Part shown: positions 1 to 8,409 of the stretch, piece after piece
Numbering within the stretch: position 1 is the first letter of the stretch
Layout: each line of letters starts with the position of its first letter
Assembly (NCBI RefSeq): GCF_013618865.1
Contig: NZ_JABSOE010000010.1
Span: 20,633-84,632, forward strand
Length of the DNA stretch: 64,000 nt
Source: Phocaeicola faecicola
GTDB taxonomy: Bacteria; Bacteroidota; Bacteroidia; Bacteroidales; Bacteroidaceae
Direction: 5' to 3'
The notes under the pieces: model-generated
What the model was told of the DNA's origin: nothing
What the model saw: the letters and a program-made list of their open reading frames with translations, nothing else
Database searches by the model: none
Made by a program: the position numbers and the translations under genes

Positions 1-2
1 GA

Positions 3-416
3 AGTGTACTGAAAGCCCTGGAGACCATCCATACGCACGAAGAAAACAATATCTTCTTCGACCTGTTTGTCTCACTGATGCGCCTTGCCTATGCCAGACA
101 GATCAAAGAAATGAAAGCCTGGAGCGAGCAGCTGGCCGGAATGGGAAGAGAAAAGCAAAAGCGCTTTTTATCCTACTGCCAGCACATGCTGCGCGAGAAC
201 TTTATCTACAACTTCAGGCAAAAAGACATGAACTACCTGTCGGTTTCCGAACAGCAGTTTGCTGTCAGGTTCGCCCCTTTCATCAACGAAAGGAACGTGA
301 TAGGTATTCTGACCGAAATCGAACTGGCTCAAAGACACATTGAGCAGAATGCCAATGCCAAATTTGTATTCTTCGATTTCTCACTGAAAATGATTGTATT
401 ACTAAAGCAACCTTAA
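3..416 (+). CDS. holB: DNA polymerase III subunit delta' (C-terminal part)
   Basis: The reading frame is open from the first bases of the window, so this is the 3' end of a gene that begins upstream; the internal ATG at 78 is not its start. The visible 137 residues are mostly helical and end in a block (FFDFSLKMIVLLKQ) that I recognise from Bacteroides delta' proteins. Delta' is part of the clamp-loader complex that places the sliding clamp on DNA. The AAA+ domain with the Walker motifs would lie outside the window, so the call rests on the C-terminal helical domain and on the following ricT gene, which is the usual order in Bacteroides. It probably forms an operon with ricT, 83 bp downstream. 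Confidence 0.7.
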   Translation, partial: SVLKALETIHTHEENNIFFDLFVSLMRLAYARQIKEMKAWSEQLAGMGREKQKRFLSYCQHMLRENFIYNFRQKDMNYLSVSEQQFAVRFAPFINERNVIGILTEIELAQRHIEQNANAKFVFFDFSLKMIVLLKQP

Positions 417-499
417 TATAAACCTAATATAAAGAATATCCTCCGGGGCCTGCCGATACGAAGCGACGGACCGGAGAGTCTGCATAAAAAATAATATAT

Positions 500-1939
500 A
501 TGAGTAAGTTCCTGCTGAAAAACGGAAGTGGAAGTCTGTCCTGCAAAGGCTGTGGCAGACAGAACAACAAATTAAATACATACGACTGGCTGGCAGACAT
601 TCCTGCCGATCCGGAAGAACAAGATATGGTGGAAGTGCAGTTCAAGAATACCCGAAAGGGATATTACAAGAACAGCAACCGTCTGAAACTGGAAAAAGGG
701 GATATCGTGGCTGTAGAAGCCAGTCCCGGTCATGACATCGGAACCGTCACTCTGACCGGACGGCTGGTGTTGCTGCAGATGAAGAAAAGCGGCATGAAAC
801 CGGACGCTGAAATCAAGCGTGTCTACCGTAAGGCCAAACCGGTGGACCTGGAGAAATACGAGGAAGCCAAGAGCCGCGAACATTCCACCATGATCCGCTC
901 CAGACAGATTGCGGCCGACCTGGGTCTGCAGATGAAAATCGGTGACGTGGAATATCAGGGAGACGGCAACAAAGCCATCTTCTACTACATTGCCGACGAG
1001 CGTGTGGACTTCCGTCAGCTTATCAAGGTGCTTGCCGAAGCCTTCCGGGTCCGTATCGAGATGAAACAGATCGGAGCGCGTCAGGAAGCCGGCCGTATCG
1101 GAGGTATCGGTCCTTGCGGACGCGAGCTGTGCTGTGCTACCTGGATGACCAGTTTCGTATCGGTTTCAACCAGTGCGGCAAGATATCAGGACATTTCACT
1201 GAATCCGCAGAAACTCGCCGGACAGTGTGCCAAGCTGAAATGTTGCCTCAATTATGAAATCGATGCATACGTAGAATGCCAGAAGCGCTTGCCAAGCAAG
1301 GAAATCACGCTGGAAACACAGGATGCGACTTATTTCTACTTCAAGGCAGACATTCTGAAGGGAGTCATCACCTATTCTACCGACAAGAACTTCCTGGCCA
1401 ATGAGGCAACCATTACTGCCCGCCGTGCCTTTGAAATCATCAACATGAACAAACGGGGTGAGAAACCGGAAAAACTTCAGGACGACGGACATACTGAGAC
1501 CAAGCAGTCGAAGGACTTGCTGGAGCAGGAAAGCCTGACCCGTTTCGACAAGAACAAGGCAAGCAAGAACCGGAAAAAGAAAAAAGGAGAAAAGCCAAAT
1601 GCTCCGGGCGTGAAGAACGAGAAAAAGAACGGAGAAAAGAAAAAAGGAGGAAATAACGAGCCTCAGCACAAAGAAGTGAACGGTGTTTCTCCGGAAGCTG
1701 AAAAGACGAATCAGCCCGCAAAGAACGAAAAACCGGTCAAGGCAGAAAATGCCAAGCGTCCCCCTGTTGCCTCGGAAAACGGCAATGCACCGCGTCCTGC
1801 CGCACGACAGGAAAACAAGAAGAACAACGGAGGAAAGAACAACCGCAACTTCAACCGGAAACCGGCCAATGAGCAGGCTGGAGATAAAAAGCCGGCCGGT
1901 CCTAAGGCCGTAGCAGAAAAAGAACAGCCTATTTCCTGA
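500..1939 (+). CDS. ricT: PSP1-domain protein RicT (YaaT family)
   Basis: A 479-residue PSP1-superfamily protein. The conserved core spans about residues 40-270 and carries the cysteine cluster typical of RicT: Cys206, Cys211-212, Cys243 and Cys248-249 (motifs CGRELCC and CAKLKCC). In Bacillus, RicT works in the iron-sulphur Ric complex that affects RNA processing; the role in Bacteroidetes is unproven. Beyond about residue 320 there is a 160-residue tail rich in Lys, Asn, Glu and Pro, with no hydrophobic core, so it is probably disordered and may bind nucleic acid. The gene lies between holB and gldH, as in other Bacteroides. The start at 500 follows an intergenic stretch with a possible weak hairpin (CTCCGG 441-446, CCGGAG 471-476). 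Confidence 0.88.
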   Translation: MSKFLLKNGSGSLSCKGCGRQNNKLNTYDWLADIPADPEEQDMVEVQFKNTRKGYYKNSNRLKLEKGDIVAVEASPGHDIGTVTLTGRLVLLQMKKSGMKPDAEIKRVYRKAKPVDLEKYEEAKSREHSTMIRSRQIAADLGLQMKIGDVEYQGDGNKAIFYYIADERVDFRQLIKVLAEAFRVRIEMKQIGARQEAGRIGGIGPCGRELCCATWMTSFVSVSTSAARYQDISLNPQKLAGQCAKLKCCLNYEIDAYVECQKRLPSKEITLETQDATYFYFKADILKGVITYSTDKNFLANEATITARRAFEIINMNKRGEKPEKLQDDGHTETKQSKDLLEQESLTRFDKNKASKNRKKKKGEKPNAPGVKNEKKNGEKKKGGNNEPQHKEVNGVSPEAEKTNQPAKNEKPVKAENAKRPPVASENGNAPRPAARQENKKNNGGKNNRNFNRKPANEQAGDKKPAGPKAVAEKEQPIS

Positions 1940-1950
1940 TTACTTTACAA

Positions 1951-1985
1951 TTTCTGTCTGATACATCACCTGTATCAGGCAGAAA
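1951..1985 (+). terminator. Hairpin between ricT and gldH
   Basis: TTTCTGTCTGATACA and TGTATCAGGCAGAAA pair over 15 bp (one G-U) around a 5-base loop directly after the ricT stop. No T-run follows, so it could be an RNA 3'-end or stability hairpin, not a classical intrinsic terminator. Confidence 0.5.
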
Positions 1986-2006
1986 TGATATGTCATCCCA
2001 CTGAGT

Positions 2007-2555
2007 ATGTATAACGTTTTTCATTTTTTTACCCGACACTTACGGTCACTGTCCGTATGCATCTGCCTGTGCAGTCTGCTGATAATCATGACAAGCGGCT
2101 GTCAGCCTTCTCCCCAATACCACTCGTACCAGCAGGTCGGTCCATCGTGGGAAAATAAAGATATGCTTTCTTTCCAGCTTCCCCACTCACTTACGCTTCC
2201 CGGCACCTATTCGCTGGAAATCGATATCCGGCACACCATACGCTATCCTTACCGTGACATCTGGCTCGCCTTGAGCCGTCCGGCACAGCCCGATCTGCCT
2301 GCAGATACCTTTCATCTGTATCTGTCGGACGAGGAAGGCAACTGGAAGGGCAATGGAAAGACACTGATTCAGTACGTACAGACTGTCGGTACCATCCGCC
2401 TGCAGGAGACCGATTCCATTCTCCAGCTTATCCACCTCATGAAAGAGAATCCGCTGGAAGAAGTCAGTGACATCGGTATCTGCCTCTTACCCCTCACGGG
2501 AAGCATCGATACGCAGAAAGACGAAAAGCAGGATGGTGAATCCCCACAGGGATGA
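2007..2555 (+). CDS. gldH: Gliding motility lipoprotein GldH family
   Basis: A 182-residue lipoprotein. The N-terminus has basic residues, a hydrophobic stretch and a lipobox MTSGC with Cys32 as the expected lipidated residue. The body, with patterns such as YPYRDIWLAL and DTFHLYLSDEEGNWKGNG, fits GldH. GldH is needed for gliding and type IX secretion in Flavobacterium, but it is kept in non-gliding gut Bacteroides, where its job is unclear. It follows ricT by 67 bp. The last 69 bases overlap the 3' end of rodA on the other strand, so the hydrophilic C-terminal tail (about 23 residues) is constrained by rodA coding and is probably not a conserved part of the fold. Confidence 0.85.
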   Translation: MYNVFHFFTRHLRSLSVCICLCSLLIIMTSGCQPSPQYHSYQQVGPSWENKDMLSFQLPHSLTLPGTYSLEIDIRHTIRYPYRDIWLALSRPAQPDLPADTFHLYLSDEEGNWKGNGKTLIQYVQTVGTIRLQETDSILQLIHLMKENPLEEVSDIGICLLPLTGSIDTQKDEKQDGESPQG

Positions 2556-3947
2556 TCCTCCATAACTGAAGAAAGGCAAGGGAATACCGATTACAGGAGT
2601 AAGTCCCAATACCATCCCCACATTGACAAACAGGTGGAAGAAAAAGACACTCAGCACACAGTATCCGTACACCCTGCCAGAGCGGGAACTCTGCCGCTCG
2701 GCCAGCCAGATCAGGCGCCAGATGAAAACCGAGAACAAAAGAATGACAGCAGATGCTCCTACGAAACCCTGCTCCTCACCCACCGTACAGAAGATAAAGT
2801 CGGTATCCTGTTCCGGCACATATTTCAGTTTGGTCTGGGTACCGTTCAGAAAACCTTTTCCCAGGAAACCGCCCGAACCGATGGCAATCTTACTCTGGTT
2901 GACATTATAGCCCGCTCCCGTCGGATCGTCCTCCATACCCAGCAGCACCTTGATTCTCACCTGCTGATGCGGCTCCAGCACATCATTAAAGACATAATCG
3001 GCCGAATAGAAAAAGCCTACAGAGCCCAGGGCAAAAAACAGGATATACAGATAGCTCCGGAGTCTTTCCCTCAGGAAGAGATAAACCAGGTAGATGCACA
3101 ATGCCAGAAAGACAAACGCCTGCAAGACGGCCACGTCGTAAGGAATTACGTACAACGAGAACAGAACTCCCAGCAATATGGTACCAAGGCCTGCCAGCAG
3201 GATATAACCGAAAGCACGACTGTAATTCTTTCCGTAGGCCTTCACCAGCAAGGCCGAGAAGATAACAATCAGGGTCATCACCGAGAAATCGCCCCACGAG
3301 GTACATTCGTCGGGCATCATGACCTCACTGAAACGGATACCCACAATAAAATAGACTACCGCACAAATACCGGAGAACAATACCGCTCCGGTCATTCCCT
3401 CCCGGTACAACACCAGGAAAAAGGAAAGATACACCAGTGCAGAACCCGTCTCCTTCTGACACACAATCAGCACCATCGGTACCAGAATGATTCCCAATGC
3501 CATCATCAGGTTCTTTCCCTTCTCCATCGAAAAGGTATATTCACCGATATACTTGGCAAGTGCCAGGGCCGTAGCAAACTTGGCAAATTCGGCAGGCTGC
3601 AGACTCACCGGTCCCAGCACGATCCACGAACGCGACCCCTTGATTTCATGAGGATTGAAGATGGTTCCGAACAGCAGAAGCAATAAGATGCCATAAATCA
3701 GATAGGCATAAGTATCATAGAAGCGCTCCTCAATCATCAGCAGCACGAAGCCCAGACCGAAGGAACACCCGATCCACATCAACTGCTTTCCGGCACGGGT
3801 AGACAGACTGAAGAAATCAGGGTCACCGTAGTCGTAGCTGGCTCCACAGATACTGAGCCAGCCACACATGACCAGTATGACATACAATGCAATCGTCCAC
3901 CAGTCCACCGTCTTCCATATACTATCTTTCCTGTAAGCCATAATCAA
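2487..3947 (-). CDS. rodA: Rod shape-determining protein RodA
   Basis: A 486-residue SEDS-family polytopic membrane protein, the peptidoglycan glycosyltransferase of the elongasome that works with PBP2. About ten membrane segments are visible. Conserved SEDS blocks include SWIVLGPVSLQPAEFAKF, QKETGSALVYLSFF, the EEQGFVGA block and the C-terminal GIPLPFFSYGGSS. It is longer than E. coli RodA (370 residues), mainly because of an expanded central region, as is usual in Bacteroidetes. It is the last gene of the mre operon; its start lies 26 bases inside the end of mrdA, so the two are translationally coupled. Its 3' end overlaps gldH by 69 bp in the convergent direction. Confidence 0.96.
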   Translation of the reverse strand: MIMAYRKDSIWKTVDWWTIALYVILVMCGWLSICGASYDYGDPDFFSLSTRAGKQLMWIGCSFGLGFVLLMIEERFYDTYAYLIYGILLLLLFGTIFNPHEIKGSRSWIVLGPVSLQPAEFAKFATALALAKYIGEYTFSMEKGKNLMMALGIILVPMVLIVCQKETGSALVYLSFFLVLYREGMTGAVLFSGICAVVYFIVGIRFSEVMMPDECTSWGDFSVMTLIVIFSALLVKAYGKNYSRAFGYILLAGLGTILLGVLFSLYVIPYDVAVLQAFVFLALCIYLVYLFLRERLRSYLYILFFALGSVGFFYSADYVFNDVLEPHQQVRIKVLLGMEDDPTGAGYNVNQSKIAIGSGGFLGKGFLNGTQTKLKYVPEQDTDFIFCTVGEEQGFVGASAVILLFSVFIWRLIWLAERQSSRSGRVYGYCVLSVFFFHLFVNVGMVLGLTPVIGIPLPFFSYGGSSLWGFTILLFVFLRIDASREG

Positions 3948-5772
3948 TTCTTCTTTTCTGAATATCCGTAGCCAATACCTCGTCTTCCGGGCTGAGTTTT
4001 CCCTTTAAATACTGTTCAATCATCAGACGGCCGATAGGAACCCCGTACGTAGCTCCCCATCCTCCGTTTTCCACATACACCGCAATGGCGATTTTAGGGT
4101 TGTTCATCGGAGCAAATCCCATGAATGCCGAATGGTCCTTTCCATGGTTCTGGGCCGTTCCCGTCTTGCCGCACACCTCAATGTCCGGCAAATTCGCCAT
4201 CCGGCAGGTACCTCCCGTCACAGCGGCCCTCATGCCCTGCACCACTTCATCGTAATGACTGGCATCCACCTTGGTATACCGGCGCTGGGTATACAGCGAA
4301 TCAAGAGCCTCTCCTTCCACCTTTTTCACCACATGAGGTGTCACGAAATATCCTCGGTTGGCAATGGTCGCCCCCAGATTGGCAATCTGAAGAGGAGTTG
4401 CCGTCACCTCACCCTGTCCGATAGAGATACTGATGACAGTCAGCCCGTTCCAGGACCCGCGATACGCCTTATCATAAAAATTCGCATTCGGAATCATTCC
4501 ACGCTTCTCACCGGGAAGGTCGATGCCCAGCGTATAGCCGAAGCCCATCGAAACCATGTAATCACGCCAGGTATTCATGGCCTTCTGCACCGTACCGTAT
4601 TTCTGGCGTGCCCCGATCATATAATACAGTCCCCAACAGAAATAACCGTTGCAGGAAGTCGCAATGGCAGGCACCAAAGACAAAGGCGAAGGGTGTCCGT
4701 GACAACCCACATGCAGTCCCTTATACGAAAATCCCCCGAAACAAGGATAACTGGTACCCGTATTGATAATCCCTTCCTGAAGGAAGGTCAGCGCCTGAGT
4801 CGTCTTGAACGTCGATCCGGGAGGATAAGTACCCATAATTGCCCGGTTCAGCAACGGCTTCCAGGGATCGCGTGCCATTTCATTGTGATTCTTTCCCCGG
4901 TTTCGTCCAATCATCATATGAGGGTCGTAAGAAGGCGAAGACACCATGCAGAGCACCTCTCCCGTCTCCGGTTCGATAGCCACGATACTTCCGATTTTTC
5001 CTTCCAGCAGACGCTCACCCAACATCTGCAAGTCGATATCCAGACTCAAAACCAGGTTCTTTCCCGGGACGGAAGGCTTGTCGAACTTTCCGTTCATATA
5101 ATTTCCCTGTATTCTTCCGTGAGCATCCCGCAGCAGTACCTCTACCCCTTTTTCACCGCGCAACTGCTTTTCGTACGACCGCTCCACTCCCAGTTTCCCG
5201 ATGAAGTCTCCCGGCAGGTAATACTCATCGTCCTCCATTTCCGACTTCGAGACTTCCGCAATATCCCCCAGGATATGGGCCCCCGCATTGTAATTATACT
5301 GACGGATGGTACGCCGCTGAATGTAAAAGCCCGGAAATTTGAACAGTTTTTCCTGAAAGACCCCACAGTCTTCGGCCGAGAGCTGGGTCATGAACACCTG
5401 ATTCGTATAAGGAGAATACCCCGGGTTCAGCCGCCGGTTTTTCATGTCCCGGAAACGGTTGCGGACAAACTCCGGCGTAAGGTTCAGGGTCTGGCACAAA
5501 TCGGCCGTATCCAGACTCACCATCTCCTTCATGACCACCGTAATGTCATATGCCGGCTGATTGTACACCAGCAAACGGTCGTTGCGGTCGTAAATCACCC
5601 CTCGGCTGGGATACTGTATTTTCTTCAGGAAAGCATTACTGTCGGCATTCTTCTTATAATCATCGCTCATGATTTGCAGGAAGAACAGCCGCACGATGAA
5701 CAGGAGAGCGACGAAGAACACGGCCCCCCCGATGACATATCTTCTTTTTACCAGATCATAGTTTCTGTCCAC
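3922..5772 (-). CDS. mrdA: Penicillin-binding protein 2 (elongation transpeptidase)
   Basis: A 616-residue class B penicillin-binding protein. One membrane anchor lies at residues 11-33, followed by a dimerisation domain (about 50-240) and a transpeptidase domain with all three motifs: SxxK as Ser320-Thr-Phe-Lys, SxN as Ser373-Cys-Asn, and Lys536-Thr-Gly. It crosslinks peptidoglycan during lateral growth with RodA and MreBCD. The start is GTG at 5772; it overlaps the mreD stop by one base (TAGTG) and has a real Shine-Dalgarno AGGAGG at 5786-5781, unusual in this phylum. No ATG lies nearby in frame. It overlaps rodA by 26 bases. Confidence 0.97.
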   Translation of the reverse strand: MDRNYDLVKRRYVIGGAVFFVALLFIVRLFFLQIMSDDYKKNADSNAFLKKIQYPSRGVIYDRNDRLLVYNQPAYDITVVMKEMVSLDTADLCQTLNLTPEFVRNRFRDMKNRRLNPGYSPYTNQVFMTQLSAEDCGVFQEKLFKFPGFYIQRRTIRQYNYNAGAHILGDIAEVSKSEMEDDEYYLPGDFIGKLGVERSYEKQLRGEKGVEVLLRDAHGRIQGNYMNGKFDKPSVPGKNLVLSLDIDLQMLGERLLEGKIGSIVAIEPETGEVLCMVSSPSYDPHMMIGRNRGKNHNEMARDPWKPLLNRAIMGTYPPGSTFKTTQALTFLQEGIINTGTSYPCFGGFSYKGLHVGCHGHPSPLSLVPAIATSCNGYFCWGLYYMIGARQKYGTVQKAMNTWRDYMVSMGFGYTLGIDLPGEKRGMIPNANFYDKAYRGSWNGLTVISISIGQGEVTATPLQIANLGATIANRGYFVTPHVVKKVEGEALDSLYTQRRYTKVDASHYDEVVQGMRAAVTGGTCRMANLPDIEVCGKTGTAQNHGKDHSAFMGFAPMNNPKIAIAVYVENGGWGATYGVPIGRLMIEQYLKGKLSPEDEVLATDIQKRRIDYGLQER

Positions 5773-6272
5773 TATCTTTTCCTCCTAGCCATATCAACAC
5801 ATACCACACAGATTACCGTCACGCACACATCCGAGAGAATCTTCCACAGCAGGTTCTTCATCTGCCACAGTGAGAAAGCATCGATCAGATGCAGCAGCGT
5901 GATGTGAATAAAGACACAACTGATGACGTATCGCAGAAAAGGCGAGGTTCCCATCGTACGCATGCCCGGAGCATAATCTTCCGTCATTCCCCGCAGCGTC
6001 TGCATACGCAGCAGTCCGTTACGGACAAAAGCCAGAAACGTACTGGCCGCCGCATTCATTCCCGGAGTATTACTGAAAATATCCACGCACAGCCCCAGGA
6101 AAAAAGCCTGCAACATCAGTTGTTTGCGGGAAGTCTCCGTGCGCTGCATCAGTATAAAGTACACATACAGTACCGGAGTCGCATAACCGGATATATGCAC
6201 CCGGTTGAGCACCAGCACTTGCAGCAATAAGAAAAAGACAAACCAGGCAGAACGATATACTAACTGTATCAT
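5772..6272 (-). CDS. mreD: Rod shape-determining protein MreD
   Basis: A 166-residue membrane protein with about five hydrophobic segments and short loops, the normal size and pattern for MreD. MreD links MreC and the wall synthases to MreB filaments. MreD proteins are poorly conserved, so the name rests mostly on position between mreC and mrdA, on size and on topology; the block GLCVDIFSNTPGMNAAASTF resembles the conserved MreD region. The gap to mreC is 63 bp and the stop codon overlaps the mrdA start by one base. It ends in a basic cytoplasmic tail (DMARRKR). Confidence 0.9.
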   Translation of the reverse strand: MIQLVYRSAWFVFFLLLQVLVLNRVHISGYATPVLYVYFILMQRTETSRKQLMLQAFFLGLCVDIFSNTPGMNAAASTFLAFVRNGLLRMQTLRGMTEDYAPGMRTMGTSPFLRYVISCVFIHITLLHLIDAFSLWQMKNLLWKILSDVCVTVICVVCVDMARRKR

Positions 6273-6335
6273 AAAAGTTCACACTAAACGTCAATAAAAC
6301 TCCCGGCACGGTTCAGTCGCCACCGGACACACACA

Positions 6336-7175
6336 TTATTTAATACTCTTTTCCAGATTCGCCTGTTCGGCCGCTCCCTGGAAACCGATCACACTTACAT
6401 CATTCAACCGTGCAAAGTCAGTAAACAAACGTATCTTCAGCAAATACGACAAACCGTCATGACTGTCGCTCATATCGTCTACCGTACCCACCGGAATACC
6501 CTCCGGAAAGACCGCACTGTGTCCGCTTGTCACCACAGTGTCTCCGAGGCTGAATTCCGAATGACGGGGAATGTCACGCAAATAGGCATATTGTGAAGAG
6601 CCCCCCTCCCATTTGAGGACTCCGAAATAATCGGTACGCTTTATCTTACAACTGATACTGCTTTTCGAATTCAGGACAGAAAGTACTACGGCATAATGGG
6701 CCGAGGCCTGATACACAATGCCTACCACTCCCGTACCGCATACCACTCCCATCTCGGCATACACACTGTCTGCCTCTCCCTTGTCGATGGTCAGATAGTT
6801 GTCCGTACGCACAATGCTGTTGTTCACCACGCGCGCAGGAATCACCGAATAAGTGTCCTCCAGATAACGGTTTACCAAAGCCACTTGTGTACTGTCTTTC
6901 TCATAATGATACAACAGGCTCTTCAGGCGTTGCGCCTCTAATTCCAACTGCACATTACGCATCATCAAATCCCGATTCACACGGCGTAATCCGAAGTAGG
7001 AAGTAACATTACCTGCCATCTCACATACAACCCCAGTCACATAATTGGCCGAAGTAAAGAAAACACTTCCCTGATAATTATTAAAACGAAATAACAGAGT
7101 GAAACTGACCACTTCCAAAAAGATAAAAAGCAGCCAGTGGTCATGTTTCAACAAAAAATTCAGCAGATTTCTCAT
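6336..7175 (-). CDS. mreC: Rod shape-determining protein MreC
   Basis: A 279-residue protein with one N-terminal membrane segment (about residues 12-30), a coiled-coil region (about 65-100) and a periplasmic beta-rich domain containing the GVVGIVYQAS and GDTVVTSGHSAVFPEGIPVGTV blocks typical of MreC. It is the periplasmic scaffold of the elongasome that activates PBP2/RodA. It lies between mreB and mreD. The 92-bp gap to mreB holds an 18-bp inverted repeat (7188-7259) that could attenuate transcription or set different mRNA levels for mreB and mreCD. Confidence 0.95.
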   Translation of the reverse strand: MRNLLNFLLKHDHWLLFIFLEVVSFTLLFRFNNYQGSVFFTSANYVTGVVCEMAGNVTSYFGLRRVNRDLMMRNVQLELEAQRLKSLLYHYEKDSTQVALVNRYLEDTYSVIPARVVNNSIVRTDNYLTIDKGEADSVYAEMGVVCGTGVVGIVYQASAHYAVVLSVLNSKSSISCKIKRTDYFGVLKWEGGSSQYAYLRDIPRHSEFSLGDTVVTSGHSAVFPEGIPVGTVDDMSDSHDGLSYLLKIRLFTDFARLNDVSVIGFQGAAEQANLEKSIK

Positions 7176-7187
7176 AATCCAATGTAT

Positions 7188-7259
7188 GGCAATTGAAAAT
7201 TGACAATAGACAATTCAATGAAACCTGTTCACCTCATAAACTGTCAATTGTCAATTGCC
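7188..7259. repeat. Inverted repeat built from CAATTG/TTGACA units
   Basis: GGCAATTGAAAATTGACA (7188-7205) and TGTCAATTGTCAATTGCC (7242-7259) are inverted copies with one mismatch, around a 36-bp spacer in the mreB-mreC gap. Transcribed from the minus strand it would form a long hairpin without a T-run. The arms are themselves made of short ATTGACA repeats. Confidence 0.75.
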
Positions 7260-7267
7260 TGTAATCT

Positions 7268-8290
7268 TTATCGCATCAGGAACGAAAAACGATCCACATT
7301 CTTTAACGCAATACCTGTACCTTTGGCTACACTCAGCAAAGGATCCTCTGCAATATGGAAAGGTATATTGATCTTATCGGTCAAGCGTCTGTCCAGACCT
7401 CTCAGCAAGGCACCACCACCTGCCAGATAAATACCGTTGCTCACAATATCGGCATACAGTTCAGGAGGTGTATTTTCCAGTGCGCTCAGGATGGCAGTCT
7501 CGATTTTAGCGATGCTCTTCTCCAGACAGTGCGCGATTTCCTGATAGCATACGGGAACTTCCATCGGGAGTGCCGTAATGCGGTTAGGACCTCTTACGAT
7601 GTAATCTTCGGGAGCCTCATCACCCAGGTCGGTCAAGGCAGCTCCTACGTGTATCTTGATACGTTCTGCCATTCGTTCACTGACCTTCACGTTGTGCTGG
7701 CGGCTCATGTATTCCTGAATGTCGGCAGTCAGATCATCTCCCGCAATGCGGATGGAGTTGTTCGACACGATACCTCCCAGAGAGATAACCGCGATTTCCG
7801 TCGATCCACCACCTATATCCACAATCATATTACCTTCGGGCGCTTCCACGTCCAGACCAATACCTATAGCAGCAGCCATCGGTTCAAAAATCAGGTACAC
7901 GTCACGTCCACCTGCATGTTCCGCACTGTCGCGCACCGCACGCAGTTCCACTTCCGTACTTCCGGAAGGTACACCGATCACCATCCGCAAGGAAGGAGTA
8001 AACAGACGGCGTCCCGTATTCACCTTCTTGATCAGCCCGCGCATCATCTGCTCACAGGCATTGAAGTCGGCGATGACTCCATCACGCAACGGACGCACCG
8101 TACGAATGTTCGGGTTTTCTTTCTCATACATCAGTTTCGCACGCTCACCCACTGCAATCATCTTGTCAGTCCGGCGGTCAAGTGCAACCACAGACGGCTC
8201 ATCTACCACAATCTTGTCATTGCTCAATATAATCGTATTGGCAGTTCCAAGATCCATTGCTATTTCTTGTGTAAAGGAAAATAATCCCAT
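7268..8290 (-). CDS. mreB: Rod shape-determining protein MreB
   Basis: A 340-residue bacterial actin. The phosphate-1 motif IAMDLGTANT, phosphate-2 motif MIVDIGGGSTEIAVISLGG and the adenosine motif IYLAGGGALLRGLDRRL are intact. MreB filaments under the inner membrane orient wall synthesis and set rod shape. It is the first shape gene of the operon, 119 bp downstream of purH, with an inter-gene hairpin at 8344-8377. The length is that of the family. The start ATG at 8290 gives the usual short N-terminus MGLFSFTQEIAMDLG, including the amphipathic membrane-binding stretch. Confidence 0.98.
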   Translation of the reverse strand: MGLFSFTQEIAMDLGTANTIILSNDKIVVDEPSVVALDRRTDKMIAVGERAKLMYEKENPNIRTVRPLRDGVIADFNACEQMMRGLIKKVNTGRRLFTPSLRMVIGVPSGSTEVELRAVRDSAEHAGGRDVYLIFEPMAAAIGIGLDVEAPEGNMIVDIGGGSTEIAVISLGGIVSNNSIRIAGDDLTADIQEYMSRQHNVKVSERMAERIKIHVGAALTDLGDEAPEDYIVRGPNRITALPMEVPVCYQEIAHCLEKSIAKIETAILSALENTPPELYADIVSNGIYLAGGGALLRGLDRRLTDKINIPFHIAEDPLLSVAKGTGIALKNVDRFSFLMR

Positions 8291-8343
8291 TTTTAAGTTC
8301 TTAGTTTAAAATTTAGTTCTTGAGTCTCAGTCTTGATTTACAA

Positions 8344-8377
8344 GTTCCCGGACCAGACGCCTGTCCGATCCGGGAAC
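8344..8377 (-). terminator. Hairpin between purH and mreB
   Basis: GTTCCCGGA (8344-8352) pairs perfectly with TCCGGGAAC (8369-8377) around a 16-base loop. On the minus strand it follows the purH stop. No clear T-run follows, so it may be a partial terminator or a processing hairpin. Confidence 0.55.
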
Positions 8378-8409
8378 CGTAAAGCTTTCAACCGCTTCCT
8401 TTTTAATTA

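Noticed and set aside
2634..3686. 350-codon plus-strand frame opposite rodA
   Set aside because: Antisense to conserved RodA; low-complexity composition rich in Gln, His and Arg, no start signal.
4132..5907. 591-codon open frame on the plus strand opposite mrdA
   Set aside because: It is the antisense shadow of a fully conserved PBP2 gene, has a His/Arg/Ile-rich composition typical of such shadows and shows no domain.
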